NCBI RefSeq assembly: GCF_029962605.1
Contig: NZ_CP124750.1
Location: forward strand, 1,488,001 to 1,552,000
DNA: 64,000 bases
Source: Serratia sarumanii
GTDB taxonomy: Bacteria > Pseudomonadota > Gammaproteobacteria > Enterobacterales > Enterobacteriaceae
Reading direction: 5' to 3'
Part shown: in pieces, positions 8,748 through 16,949 of the stretch
How the letters are laid out: every line of letters starts with the position of its first letter
Numbering within the stretch: the first letter of the stretch is position 1
Translations under genes and position numbers: made by a program
The notes under the pieces: generated by a model
What the model was told of the DNA's origin: nothing
The model's input: the letters and a program-made list of their open reading frames with translations, nothing else
The model's database searches: none

Positions 8748-9515
8748 CTAAATGCCGCTGAACCAGTTGTAGCCCTGATCTTCCCAATAGCCGCCCGGAT
8801 TGACGTCGCTGACGAAGATGGCGGCGATATGTTTGGCGTTTTTGAACCCCAGCTTGGTGGGCACCCGCAGCCGCAGCGGGTAGCCATAGTCCGCCGGCAG
8901 CGCCTTGCCGCCGAAATCCAGCGCCAGAATGGTCTGCGGGTGCAGCGCGGTGGCCATGTCGAGGCTGGAGTAGTAGCGATCGGCGCATTTGAAGCCGACG
9001 TAACCGGCATTCAGATCCGCCCCGACGTGCTGCAGAAAGGTGCGCAGCGGCACGCCGCCCCATTGGCCGATGGCGCTCCAGCCCTCAATGCAGATCAGAC
9101 GCGTGATCTGGCTTTGCTGCGGCAGCCGTTGCAGCTGTTCCAGCGTCCAGGGCGCTTTTTTCTCCACTTTCCCCGCGACCTCAAGCCGGTAGCCGGCCAG
9201 ATCGATCTCGGGGACGTTGTATTCCGGGTAAAACGCGTTGAAGGGGAAAGGCTGGGTAATCTGATCGGGCCGGTAAGTTTGCGCCAGCCGCTGGCCGCTG
9301 AACAGCCAGGCCTGCACCCGGTCGTTCCAGCGCGACATGGCCCACAGCACCTTATCCACCCGATCGCCGTCTTGCAGGTTGCAACCGGTGAGCATGGCGA
9401 TGCCGCCCAGCGTCAGGCCGGAGCGCAGCATCAGGCGGCGCTGCAGATTGACCAGCTGCTTTTTTTGGTCCGGTTCCAGTTTTGGCGCGGTTGCCCGCGG
9501 CTTTTTCTCATTCAT
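8748..9515 (-). CDS. Exported molybdopterin oxidoreductase, sulfite-oxidase fold (module 1)
   Basis: This 255-residue protein has a twin-arginine-like leader (LQRRLMLRSG, arginines 26-27) running into a hydrophobic stretch that ends LTGC (C45). The SUOX-fold core has the molybdenum-ligand cysteine C142 in ICIEGWSAIGQWGGVP, as in MsrP/YedY-type enzymes. The ATG at 9515 overlaps the cytochrome b gene by 8 bp; an in-frame GTG at 9524 is possible. With the b561 protein it likely forms a membrane-linked reductase on the periplasmic side. By eye it is more than half identical to the paralogue at 24724, but not close enough to E. coli MsrP to use that name. Confidence 0.82.
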   Translation of the reverse strand: MNEKKPRATAPKLEPDQKKQLVNLQRRLMLRSGLTLGGIAMLTGCNLQDGDRVDKVLWAMSRWNDRVQAWLFSGQRLAQTYRPDQITQPFPFNAFYPEYNVPEIDLAGYRLEVAGKVEKKAPWTLEQLQRLPQQSQITRLICIEGWSAIGQWGGVPLRTFLQHVGADLNAGYVGFKCADRYYSSLDMATALHPQTILALDFGGKALPADYGYPLRLRVPTKLGFKNAKHIAAIFVSDVNPGGYWEDQGYNWFSGI

Positions 9516-10113
9516 GTTTGCCACCCGTTATCATCGCCCACAGCGTTTTGGGCACGACGATCACCATAAAGACGTGGATCGCCACGAACAGGCCGATGCC
9601 GACCATGGCGAAGAAATGCACGTAGCGCGCGAAATCGAAGCCGCCAAACAGGGCGACCAATCCCTGCAGCTGAACCGGCTTCCAAATCGCCAGGCCGGAC
9701 AGCACCAGCAATAGGCCCAGCGCCAGCACGCCGAGATACATCAGCTTCTGAATGGCGTTGTAGTGGCCATGCCGGTGGCGCAGGCGCAGCGTCAACGCCA
9801 GCCAGATATCCTGCCGCAGCGCGCCGACGCGAAGCGGCAACAGATCGCGGCGAAAATGGCCGCTGAACAGGCTCCACAGCAGATAGCAGGTGGCGTTGAG
9901 CGCCAATAGCCACATCACCGCCAAATGCCAACCAATCGCGCCGCCCAGCCAACCGCCCAGCGTCATCTGCGGCGGAAAGCGGAAATCGAACAGCGGCGAG
10001 GCGTTATAGATCTCCCAGCCGCTCATAAACATGCACACCATGGCGAACAGGTTGATCCAATGAGTGATTCGAACCGGCCAGCGATGCACCGGCCGCGACG
10101 CGTTGGGTTTCAT
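9508..10113 (-). CDS. Cytochrome b561-type membrane protein (module 1)
   Basis: This 201-residue protein has four to five membrane helices and histidines placed as haem ligands in each helix pair: HRWPVRITHWINLF (first helix), GWHLAVMW, and HFFAMVGIGLFVAIHVFM near the C-terminus. Such proteins pass electrons from quinol to a periplasmic partner, here the molybdopterin enzyme encoded immediately downstream with overlapping ends. It is paralogous to the protein at 24102. Confidence 0.85.
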   Translation of the reverse strand: MKPNASRPVHRWPVRITHWINLFAMVCMFMSGWEIYNASPLFDFRFPPQMTLGGWLGGAIGWHLAVMWLLALNATCYLLWSLFSGHFRRDLLPLRVGALRQDIWLALTLRLRHRHGHYNAIQKLMYLGVLALGLLLVLSGLAIWKPVQLQGLVALFGGFDFARYVHFFAMVGIGLFVAIHVFMVIVVPKTLWAMITGGKHE

Positions 10114-10125
10114 GGCTTTCTCCGG

Positions 10126-10752
10126 TTACATCGGCGGCACGGTGCCGTCTTTGCCGGCGGATATGCGGGTGGCGACGCGCTCGCCCTTATCGTTGGCGGC
10201 GGAGAACAGCACGATGTGCACGCCCGGTTTCAGCAGGCTCAAATCGCCCGGATCCAGCGTCACGATTGGCACGTCTTCCGGCACGACGACGGTTTTCTGC
10301 TGGTTGCCGTAGGTGACGGTCAGGGTGCGGCCGTTGGATTTCACCAGTTTGCCGACGGTGCCGTTGGTCATGGTGTCTACTTTGCCGTCGGCGGATTCCC
10401 AGGCCGAGTGCCCTTCGCCGGTGCCGCGCAGGCTGGCGGCGAACACGTGCACCTCCAGCGCTTTGAGCGTGCCGTCCGGCTGCGGCACGGCGGCGGTGCC
10501 GATAAAGCTGTCCGGTTTGATGTCGTCCAGCGTGGCCTTGGAAACGCTGAGCACTTTGGTCTGATCGTTCAGCTTGACGCTGAGCGTCTCACCCTTGCGA
10601 TCGGTCAGCTGCAGATTGCCGTCGGCCACCTGGCTGATGGTGCCGCGCAGCGGCGCGATAACCTTGCCCGGCGTTTGAGCGGCGGCGGCCAGGCCGCTGG
10701 ACAGCAGCAAGGTGGACAACAGTAAACCGGCTATACGATGACGGGTAATCAT
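10126..10752 (-). CDS. Exported protein with repeated beta domains (DUF5666-like)
   Basis: This 208-residue protein has a Sec signal peptide (about residues 1-25, ending GLAAAAQ). Its body has two similar segments of the form GTISQVADGNLQLTDRKGE and GTVGKLVKSNGRTLTVTYG, resembling the OB-like repeats of DUF5666 proteins. The start at 10752 follows AGGAGAACGTT; the longer ORF upstream lacks a ribosome site. It is first in the operon with the cytochrome b and molybdopterin enzyme, divergent from the response regulator. Its function is unknown; it may bind a metal or be a redox client in the periplasm. Confidence 0.7.
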   Translation of the reverse strand: MITRHRIAGLLLSTLLLSSGLAAAAQTPGKVIAPLRGTISQVADGNLQLTDRKGETLSVKLNDQTKVLSVSKATLDDIKPDSFIGTAAVPQPDGTLKALEVHVFAASLRGTGEGHSAWESADGKVDTMTNGTVGKLVKSNGRTLTVTYGNQQKTVVVPEDVPIVTLDPGDLSLLKPGVHIVLFSAANDKGERVATRISAGKDGTVPPM

Positions 10753-10818
10753 AACGTTCTCCTGAAATGAGTTTGCCGGGTAAGCATGGTTGAGCCATTG
10801 GGTCAGCGCCATGGCCGT

Positions 10819-10840
10819 TTGATGACATTAATGTCATCAA
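10819..10840. promoter_or_regulatory. Perfect 22-bp palindrome, likely response-regulator operator
   Basis: The arms TTGATGACATT and AATGTCATCAA abut with no spacer. The core TGACA-N4-TGTCA resembles the CusR-type box known from E. coli copper operons. It lies centrally between the divergent DUF5666-like gene (start 10752) and the response regulator (start 10893), so it is the likely site through which that regulator controls both directions. Confidence 0.7.
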
Positions 10841-10892
10841 GTTTGTCCGCCGAAGCTGCTAGTATTTTTGCAGACGTAACGAGGTGGTGAGC

Positions 10893-11564
10893 ATGCGAAT
10901 ACTGGTAGTTGAAGACGATATCGGCACAGGGGATTACCTGAAGAAAGGGCTGAGCGAGGCGGGGTACGGCGTCGATTTGGCGCGCACCGGCACCGACGGG
11001 TTGTTTCGCGCGTTGGAGCAAGACTACGATGCGATCGTGCTCGACGTGATGCTGCCGGGGCTGGACGGTTGGCAGATCATCGAGGTGCTGCGCAAGAAAA
11101 GCGACGTGCCGATTCTGTTTCTCACCGCTCGCGACGGCGTGCAGGATCGCATCCACGGTCTGGAGCTGGGCGCGGACGATTATCTGATTAAACCGTTTTC
11201 GTTCACCGAACTGGTGCTGCGTTTACGCACCTTGCTGCGCCGTGGGCCGGCGCGCGAAGCCGATCATTACGCCATCGCCGATCTGCAGCTGGACGTGCTG
11301 CGCCGCCGGGCGGTGCGTCAGGAACAGGTGATCCCGTTGACCAACAAGGAGTTCATGCTGCTGCACCTGCTGGTGCGGCGCGAGGGCGAAGTGCTGTCGC
11401 GCACGCAGATCGCCTCTCAGGTGTGGGACATGAATTTTGACAGCGACACCAATGTGGTTGACGTGGCGATCAAACGCCTGCGCGCCAAAATAGACCGGCC
11501 GTTCGACGTCAAGCTGATCCACAGCGTGCGCGGCATCGGCTATGTCTGCGAGCCACGCTCGTGA
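10893..11564 (+). CDS. OmpR-family response regulator, CusR/HprR-like
   Basis: This 223-residue protein has a receiver domain with phospho-acceptor D51 ([12 protein letters not shown]) and conserved K100 (DDYLIKPF), and a C-terminal winged helix ([19 protein letters not shown]). The pattern is of the heavy-metal regulator group (CusR, PcoR, HprR). The ATG at 10893 is preceded by GAGG; two GTG codons just upstream are less likely. It overlaps the sensor kinase by 4 bp and is divergent from redox module 1, with a matching palindrome between. E. coli HprR controls msrPQ, so a similar role here is plausible. Confidence 0.88.
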   Translation: MRILVVEDDIGTGDYLKKGLSEAGYGVDLARTGTDGLFRALEQDYDAIVLDVMLPGLDGWQIIEVLRKKSDVPILFLTARDGVQDRIHGLELGADDYLIKPFSFTELVLRLRTLLRRGPAREADHYAIADLQLDVLRRRAVRQEQVIPLTNKEFMLLHLLVRREGEVLSRTQIASQVWDMNFDSDTNVVDVAIKRLRAKIDRPFDVKLIHSVRGIGYVCEPRS

Positions 11565-12982
11565 ACGGGCGCACTTCACGTCGGCCGGTGTCGCTGACGC
11601 TGCGCACCGCCACGCTGTTCGCGCTGGTGGCCGCTTTGGTGGTGAGCGGGACGGGCGGGTATCTGTATAGCGCCATGCGCCAGGAAATGACGCTGCGCAG
11701 CGATCTGCAGGTGACCGGGCGCGTAGAGTATTTCCGCCATTTGCTGGGACAGCGCTTTCCTTTGGCGCGCCTGACCGCCAATAACGGCCTGTTTGAAAAC
11801 ATGCTGGGCAATGAACAGGACGTGCTGATTTTCCAAATTCCGGGGCAAAAACCGCTCATCAACGTGAACCCGGCCGGGGTGGCATTGCCGCCGATCGCGC
11901 CGACGCCGGCCGGCCAGGCGCAGACGTTGGCCGCCGTGCGCGGCGGGGAAACGGCGCAGGGGGTGCCGCTGCGCGCGGCGTCGGCGATGGTGCGCCTGGA
12001 AGACGGCAGCCTGTTGCAGATCTCCGCCGCGCATGTGATGGTCAACGAGCAGAAGATGCTGGCGCGTTACCTGTGGCGCATCGTCGCGGCGGTGGCGGTG
12101 GCTTTCCTGCTGATTGCGCTGCTGGGGTATGGGGTTATGCGCCGGGGATTGAAGCCGTTATGGCGCATGGCGGCGCAGGCGTCGCAGATTGCGCCCAATA
12201 CGCTGTCGACGCGCCTCAGCGAGCAGGGAGCGCCGAAGGAATTGCAGCAGTTGACCCGTTCGTTCAATGCGATGCTCGATCGGTTGAATGAAGGCTATCA
12301 GCGCCTGACGCAGTTTTCCGCCGATCTGGCCCATGAGATCCGCACCCCGATAGGGGCGCTGATGGGCCAGTGCCAGGTGGCGCTTTACCAGCCCCGCAGC
12401 GTGGAGGAGTACGAAACCCTGCTGTCGAACAATATGGATGAGCTGGAGCGCATTTCCCGCATGGTGGAAAACATCCTGTTTCTGGCGCGCGCCGGGGAGG
12501 CGCAGTCTGCGCTGAACTACGGCCGTCTGGATGTGGCGCTGGAACTGCGGCGGGTGGCGGATTACTTCGAAGGGCTGGCGGAAGAACGCGGCATCGCGCT
12601 GAGCTGCGAAGGGGAAGGCGAGTTGAAGGCGGACGCGATGTTGTTCCAGCGGGCGCTGAGCAACCTGGTGGCCAACGCGGTGCGCTATGCCGATGAAAAC
12701 AGCCTGATCGCGTTGCGGGCTGAATGGCGCGCCGATGCCTGGTGGGTGCAGGTTATCAATCAGGGGCCGCCGATCGCGCCGGCACAGCTGGAAAAATTGT
12801 TCGATCGTTTCTACCGCGCCGATCCCGCGCGCAGCGCCGGCAATCATGCCAGTGGGCTGGGGCTGTCTATCGTGCGCGCCATCATGACGCTGCACGGCGG
12901 TGAGGTGCGCGCGCAGTGTTCCGCTGGCCAGGATGCTGCTTGCTTGACCTTTAGCCTGATATTCCCTTCATCAGTTCAATGA
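11561..12982 (+). CDS. Heavy-metal/HOCl-type sensor histidine kinase, CusS-like
   Basis: This 473-residue inner-membrane kinase has a transmembrane helix near residues 18-36, a periplasmic sensor loop to about 168, a second helix at 172-192, a HAMP linker, H258 in [10 protein letters not shown] as the autophosphorylation site, and an HATPase domain (NLVANAVRY, then [15 protein letters not shown]). It starts at GTG inside the regulator's stop (GTGA). With the adjacent regulator it likely senses a periplasmic redox or metal signal. Confidence 0.88.
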   Translation: MNGRTSRRPVSLTLRTATLFALVAALVVSGTGGYLYSAMRQEMTLRSDLQVTGRVEYFRHLLGQRFPLARLTANNGLFENMLGNEQDVLIFQIPGQKPLINVNPAGVALPPIAPTPAGQAQTLAAVRGGETAQGVPLRAASAMVRLEDGSLLQISAAHVMVNEQKMLARYLWRIVAAVAVAFLLIALLGYGVMRRGLKPLWRMAAQASQIAPNTLSTRLSEQGAPKELQQLTRSFNAMLDRLNEGYQRLTQFSADLAHEIRTPIGALMGQCQVALYQPRSVEEYETLLSNNMDELERISRMVENILFLARAGEAQSALNYGRLDVALELRRVADYFEGLAEERGIALSCEGEGELKADAMLFQRALSNLVANAVRYADENSLIALRAEWRADAWWVQVINQGPPIAPAQLEKLFDRFYRADPARSAGNHASGLGLSIVRAIMTLHGGEVRAQCSAGQDAACLTFSLIFPSSVQ

Positions 12983-13489
12983 ACTGCGCGAATGTTTTCG
13001 CCTGTTGCGAATAATGCGACAGGCGTCATTCGTAAGCTTTTCCTTTCATTATTATTTCCCCAGCGCCTTGGCTGAACCTAAATTTTAACATTTGCGTCGC
13101 GGCAAGCGCGTTAATTCATCAGGCTAATGCGTATGCCGGCTATATGTGATTGCGCTCAACATTCACGTGTTATTATTTTTTTATTAAAATTTAGTTCTGC
13201 GGCTATTTTTTGAGATGATTTTCCTTAAAGTTGATAATTTGCGATATAAAAAACTAACTTTTTGGTTTTTATCGCGTCAATATATCAATGGGCGTGGTGA
13301 TTGGTTAACCTTTGGTTATGGTTTGCAAGAAAAATCCTATATAACGGTGGTGAGGTGAAAAAGCGTATTTCGTGGCGTTGATTGCGTGGTTTTTCTTGCC
13401 TGCATTTGGGTGTTTTTGCGAATTAACCCGATTTAATATTTCATTAACATTTGACGCCAAACTATAAATTATCGCTATAGTGAAAACAT
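12983..13489. other. AT-rich intergenic region (507 bp)
   Basis: No gene is supported here. Near the left end is an imperfect hairpin with arms CGCCTGT (12999-13005) and ACAGGCG (13019-13025), which may mark the 3' end of the kinase transcript but has no clear T run. The rest is markedly A/T-rich, unlike the flanking redox genes, and probably holds the promoter of the CadC-like regulator. Confidence 0.5.
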
Positions 13490-14338
13490 GTGAATAAAAT
13501 GAAATATAGATTTAATGACCATATTCTCTTTGACGCAGACACCAGAACCCTTAGCCCAACTGATTTTTCTGACGATCCCATATCCATATCCAGTCCTTCC
13601 AAGCGGTTGTTGCTGCTGCTGATTGCCCACCATGGCGAGGCCGTGGGGCGTGAATTGATATTCAAGAAGGTCTGGGACGATTACGGCATGGTTTCCAGCA
13701 ATAATAATCTTAATCAGTGCGTCAGCAAATTACGCCGGGTGATTAAAAATCTGGGCGTCGAAGAAGAGGTTATTGTCACTGTCCCTAAAGTGGGTTTTAT
13801 GCTGCGTGATGAGATTACCATCGAGTCTTATGAGGAAGCGGAAGATAGACACGATGCAGAACCCGCCGCCTCTTTGCCGGAGCCTGCGCCCGAAGCGGCG
13901 ATAAACCCGCCATCCGCAACCGTCATCAACCGGGCCACCTCTTTTTTCGGTGATTCCCGCCGCGGCTGGCTGATGATCTGTGCATTGGTCCTGGGGGGCA
14001 TCCTCATGGCCATTGCTGTCACCGCCTATTTCAGCGGCTCGGAGGCCCGGCAGGAGAGCTACCTGGGAAAGTCCGGCAATTGTAAGGTTTTCATGTCCTT
14101 GCCTGCCGCCTCGGCGTCGGTCAACGCCAGCCTGAATCGGGACATTCTGGCTTACGCCGCTCACCAAACGGGAGAATGCAGCGGCGATGAGTTTTTGCTG
14201 GTGGTGCGCAGCAATCAGGTCAGGGCTTACATTTCCGGCATTTCCCGCTTATTCCTGCTGCGCTGCAAGATTTTGCGTGAACATAAAATGGAGATCTGTT
14301 CCGGTTTGGAAAGCGACAATGCCGAGTTTATTAATTGA
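13490..14338 (+). CDS. Membrane-bound CadC/ToxR-like transcriptional regulator
   Basis: This 282-residue protein has an N-terminal OmpR-type winged helix (about residues 1-105; SPSKRLLLLLIAHHGEAV, then SSNNNLNQCVSKLRRVIKNLG and VPKVGFML), a Pro/Ala/Glu-rich linker, one membrane helix around residues 159-180 (MICALVLGGILMAIAVTAYF), and a small periplasmic tail with three cysteines. This is the ToxR/CadC plan: DNA binding in the cytoplasm, sensing outside. The start is GTG 13490 or ATG 13499. It lies upstream of the LuxR-type gene and the ecp operon in the same direction, so control of the pilus is a fair guess. Confidence 0.72.
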   Translation: MNKMKYRFNDHILFDADTRTLSPTDFSDDPISISSPSKRLLLLLIAHHGEAVGRELIFKKVWDDYGMVSSNNNLNQCVSKLRRVIKNLGVEEEVIVTVPKVGFMLRDEITIESYEEAEDRHDAEPAASLPEPAPEAAINPPSATVINRATSFFGDSRRGWLMICALVLGGILMAIAVTAYFSGSEARQESYLGKSGNCKVFMSLPAASASVNASLNRDILAYAAHQTGECSGDEFLLVVRSNQVRAYISGISRLFLLRCKILREHKMEICSGLESDNAEFIN

Positions 14339-14506
14339 CCATCGATAGCCGTCGGCCCAACGCGATTGAAAGGACGGTGGATATGACAAAAATATTACAG
14401 CATTGAAATTGAACGTTTGCTTTTCATTTGGCGGGGTGCCGTGTGGCGTCTATCGAGAGGTATTTCCCTTTCTCTACCGCTTTCTACCTCATTATGGTGA
14501 TTATGT

Positions 14507-15136
14507 ATGGTTAAAGCCGATTTCGGTGATGCGCTGCTATTTTTTGAACCCAGCTATTTAGTGAGAACAGGAATGGAAGCATTTCTCGTTACCCGATCAA
14601 GTGACAGGTATTTTATCGATGCCTTGAGCGAGCTGGAGGGAGCATTGAAAGGAGGGAAGCCGCGCGCGCTTATTATGGAGTTATATCATCAGAACGAATA
14701 TTTGTATGATGTATTGCGGTTCGTTCTGACGGCAAAAAATGTCTGGCCGGAAATTCCCTTGGTGATTTTCACCGCGGTAGAACACCCCGGTATATTAGCG
14801 CTGTTAGCGACGGATGCGCGCATAGCTATAGTGGCAAAGGAGGAGCCTTTGCATTGCCTGCGTGATGCCATTGCGGCTGCGGGGGAGTTCTCCGGCTATC
14901 GTTCCCCGCATATTCGTGCCCGGTTGGCCCATTCGCCTGTCGCATTATCTGACGGTGAATGGCGAGTTTTGGCCATGATGGCTGCCGGCGCATCTCCACG
15001 AAGCATTGCCAACCTGACCCGGCGAAGTTACAAAACCATCAGCTCCCATAAACTGAATATTATGCGAAAACTGAGCCTCAATCAGGCCGGTTTTATGCGG
15101 CTTATTCTTACCCTGAGAACCCGCTATCCTTCCTGA
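14507..15136 (+). CDS. LuxR-family transcriptional regulator, probable ecp regulator
   Basis: This 209-residue protein has a degenerate receiver-like N-terminal half and a C-terminal LuxR helix-turn-helix at about residues 147-200 (LSDGEWRVLAMMAAGASPRSIANLTRR, then KTISSHKLNIMRKL). It occupies the position of ecpR in E. coli, directly upstream of ecpA, but the sequence is not clearly EcpR, so I leave the symbol blank. The receiver lacks an obvious phospho-acceptor context (LIMELYHQNE in place of DxxMP), suggesting phosphorylation-independent control. Confidence 0.72.
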   Translation: MVKADFGDALLFFEPSYLVRTGMEAFLVTRSSDRYFIDALSELEGALKGGKPRALIMELYHQNEYLYDVLRFVLTAKNVWPEIPLVIFTAVEHPGILALLATDARIAIVAKEEPLHCLRDAIAAAGEFSGYRSPHIRARLAHSPVALSDGEWRVLAMMAAGASPRSIANLTRRSYKTISSHKLNIMRKLSLNQAGFMRLILTLRTRYPS

Positions 15137-15565
15137 AATGTGGCAAGAGTCACCTCTTCTCTGCAGCAGTCGATCTTCATTGGCTGCTGCTCTCCTGAGT
15201 TAATCCAATCAATCTTCTCTCCGCAACGAACGAATGACGCGGGCTGAAATTCTGTACGGACATGGCAAGGATAAACAGGGTTGCTTTGTGGTTAAACAAC
15301 AACCGCTTTGATGGGGTTAAACCACAATATGATTGTGCTTTCATCAAAGGCTTAATCCGTGTTTTAACGTGATTGTCGGGGGCCGCAATCTTAATTGCGG
15401 CATTTAAATCTAAATATTTGAACTTTAATAGTTAATGATTCTTTTTTGAACGGCTGGGGATATTCTTGTGGCGTCAAGCAGACTGGCTAAACGCAGTGAT
15501 GCAAACGGCTGGCTGAGAATGGACGAAAGAAAGAAAACATATTCAACATTGAAGGGAGTTATACC
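15137..15565. promoter_or_regulatory. ecpA upstream region with repeats and a hairpin
   Basis: These 429 bases have no gene. They contain the direct repeat GGTTAAAC (15290-15297 and 15315-15322), inverted pairs GTGGTT (15288-15293)/AACCAC (15320-15325) and CTTTGATG (15306-15313)/CATCAAAG (15342-15349), and CACAAT-ATG-ATTGTG (15323-15337). Further down is a perfect hairpin GCCGCAAT-CTTA-ATTGCGGC (15382-15401) followed by an A/T-rich stretch. The ecpA ribosome site GAAGGGAG is at the right end. This is probably an operator cluster plus a leader hairpin. Confidence 0.55.
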
Positions 15566-16153
15566 ATGAAGAAAATGACACTGGCTCTGGCGATCGTTTC
15601 CGCCTTTGCAGCGGTCAGCACTGCTCAAGCCGCCGACGTTACCGCTCAGGCGTTGGCAACCTGGTCTGCGACCGCCAAGAAAGACACCACCAGCAAACTG
15701 GTTGTGACGCCGATTGGCAGCCTGACCTTCAACTATGCAGAAGGCATTAAGGGTTTCAACAGTCAGAAAGGCCTGTTTGACGTCACCGTGGAAGGCGATA
15801 CCACGGCCACCGCTTTCAAACTGACCTCAAAACTGGTCTCCAATACGCTGACTCAGCTGGATACTTCCGGTTCTACGCTGGAAGTCGGGGTGAACTACAA
15901 CGGTGCTGCGGTAGAGAAAACGGCTGAAACCACCATGATCGACACCACCGCCGGCATTTTGGGCGGCAATCTGAGCGCCCTGTCCAACGCCTATAACCAG
16001 GCCGGCCGCACCAGCGCGCAGGATCAATTCACCTTCAGCATCATCGGCGCGACGTCAAACGGCACCACCGCCGTTACGGATTTCAGCACGTTGCCGGAAG
16101 GTATCTGGAGCGGCGACGTCAGCGTCGAGTTCAACGCGACCTGGACTTCCTAA
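15566..16153 (+). CDS. ecpA: Common pilus major subunit EcpA
   Basis: This 195-residue protein has a Sec signal peptide (about 1-22, ending AQAADV). From the mature start it follows E. coli EcpA (MatB) nearly residue for residue, for example [20 protein letters not shown] and [14 protein letters not shown]. It is the main structural subunit of the common pilus, secreted by the Ecp chaperone-usher system. It is the first gene of the operon and has a strong ribosome site (GAAGGGAG). Confidence 0.95.
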   Translation: MKKMTLALAIVSAFAAVSTAQAADVTAQALATWSATAKKDTTSKLVVTPIGSLTFNYAEGIKGFNSQKGLFDVTVEGDTTATAFKLTSKLVSNTLTQLDTSGSTLEVGVNYNGAAVEKTAETTMIDTTAGILGGNLSALSNAYNQAGRTSAQDQFTFSIIGATSNGTTAVTDFSTLPEGIWSGDVSVEFNATWTS

Positions 16154-16230
16154 TCCCCCGAACGATCTGCACCTGGCAGGGGGGAGACCTCCTGCTATTT
16201 ATCGCTCATCAACGCCAGTGGAATACCGCA

Positions 16231-16899
16231 ATGACACGCTTTTCTCTCGCCGTCACCCTGATGTTAATGCTGCTGCGGCCGGCTTTGGCTCTCGATGTGG
16301 GTGAGATCAGCTCCTTCATGCCTGGCGACAGCGCGCGCCTGAGCAAGGAAATCAAAAACACCACCGACAGCGGCCGGCTGGTGAACATCAAGATCGAACG
16401 CATTTCCAGCCCCCTGGCCTCCGGTACGGCGATCCCGATGAGCAGCCGGGATGAAATGCTGCTGTCGCCCGCCAGCCTGATCTTGCCGGCCAACGCCAGC
16501 GACGTGATCCGCTTTTACTACAAGGGACCGAACGATGCTCAGGAGCGCTACTACCGCATCGTTTGGTTCGATCAGGCGCTGAGCGAGGCGGGGCAAAACT
16601 CGGATCGGCGTAATGCCGTGGCCACCACGTCGGCGCGCATCGGCACCATTTTGGTGGTGGCGCCTCGGCAGGATCGCTTCGCCTATCAGTTCGCCAACGG
16701 ACGGATCAAAAACACCGGCAACGCCACGTTCAAAGTGGTGGCCTACGGCAATTGTAGGAACAAGCAAGACGGCAGCGACTGCAAGGAGAACTATTTCGTG
16801 ATGCCGGGCAAGGATCGCGCCTTCAGCAAGGTTGACGTCAACGACAAAAAAGGGCGCGTCGCGCTGTGGCACGGCGAACAGTTTATCCCGGTGAAGTAA
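16231..16899 (+). CDS. ecpB: Common pilus periplasmic chaperone EcpB
   Basis: This 222-residue protein has a signal peptide (about 1-20, ending PALALD) and an immunoglobulin-like PapD-type chaperone fold of the alpha/ECP branch; the beta-strand motif [23 protein letters not shown] is conserved with EcpE. It binds pilin subunits in the periplasm and hands them to the usher EcpC. It lies 77 bp after ecpA. EcpE at 21103 is its paralogue in the same operon. Confidence 0.92.
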   Translation: MTRFSLAVTLMLMLLRPALALDVGEISSFMPGDSARLSKEIKNTTDSGRLVNIKIERISSPLASGTAIPMSSRDEMLLSPASLILPANASDVIRFYYKGPNDAQERYYRIVWFDQALSEAGQNSDRRNAVATTSARIGTILVVAPRQDRFAYQFANGRIKNTGNATFKVVAYGNCRNKQDGSDCKENYFVMPGKDRAFSKVDVNDKKGRVALWHGEQFIPVK

Positions 16900-16949
16900 T
16901 GCGCGCGTTATCCACGATGGATGCAAAACAATCACGCAAGGAGTGGCAT

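Noticed and set aside
16866..16949. Longer ecpC start (16866 or 16899)
   Set aside because: Neither has a ribosome site, and both would bury the signal peptide; GTG 16950 has AAGGAG at ideal spacing.
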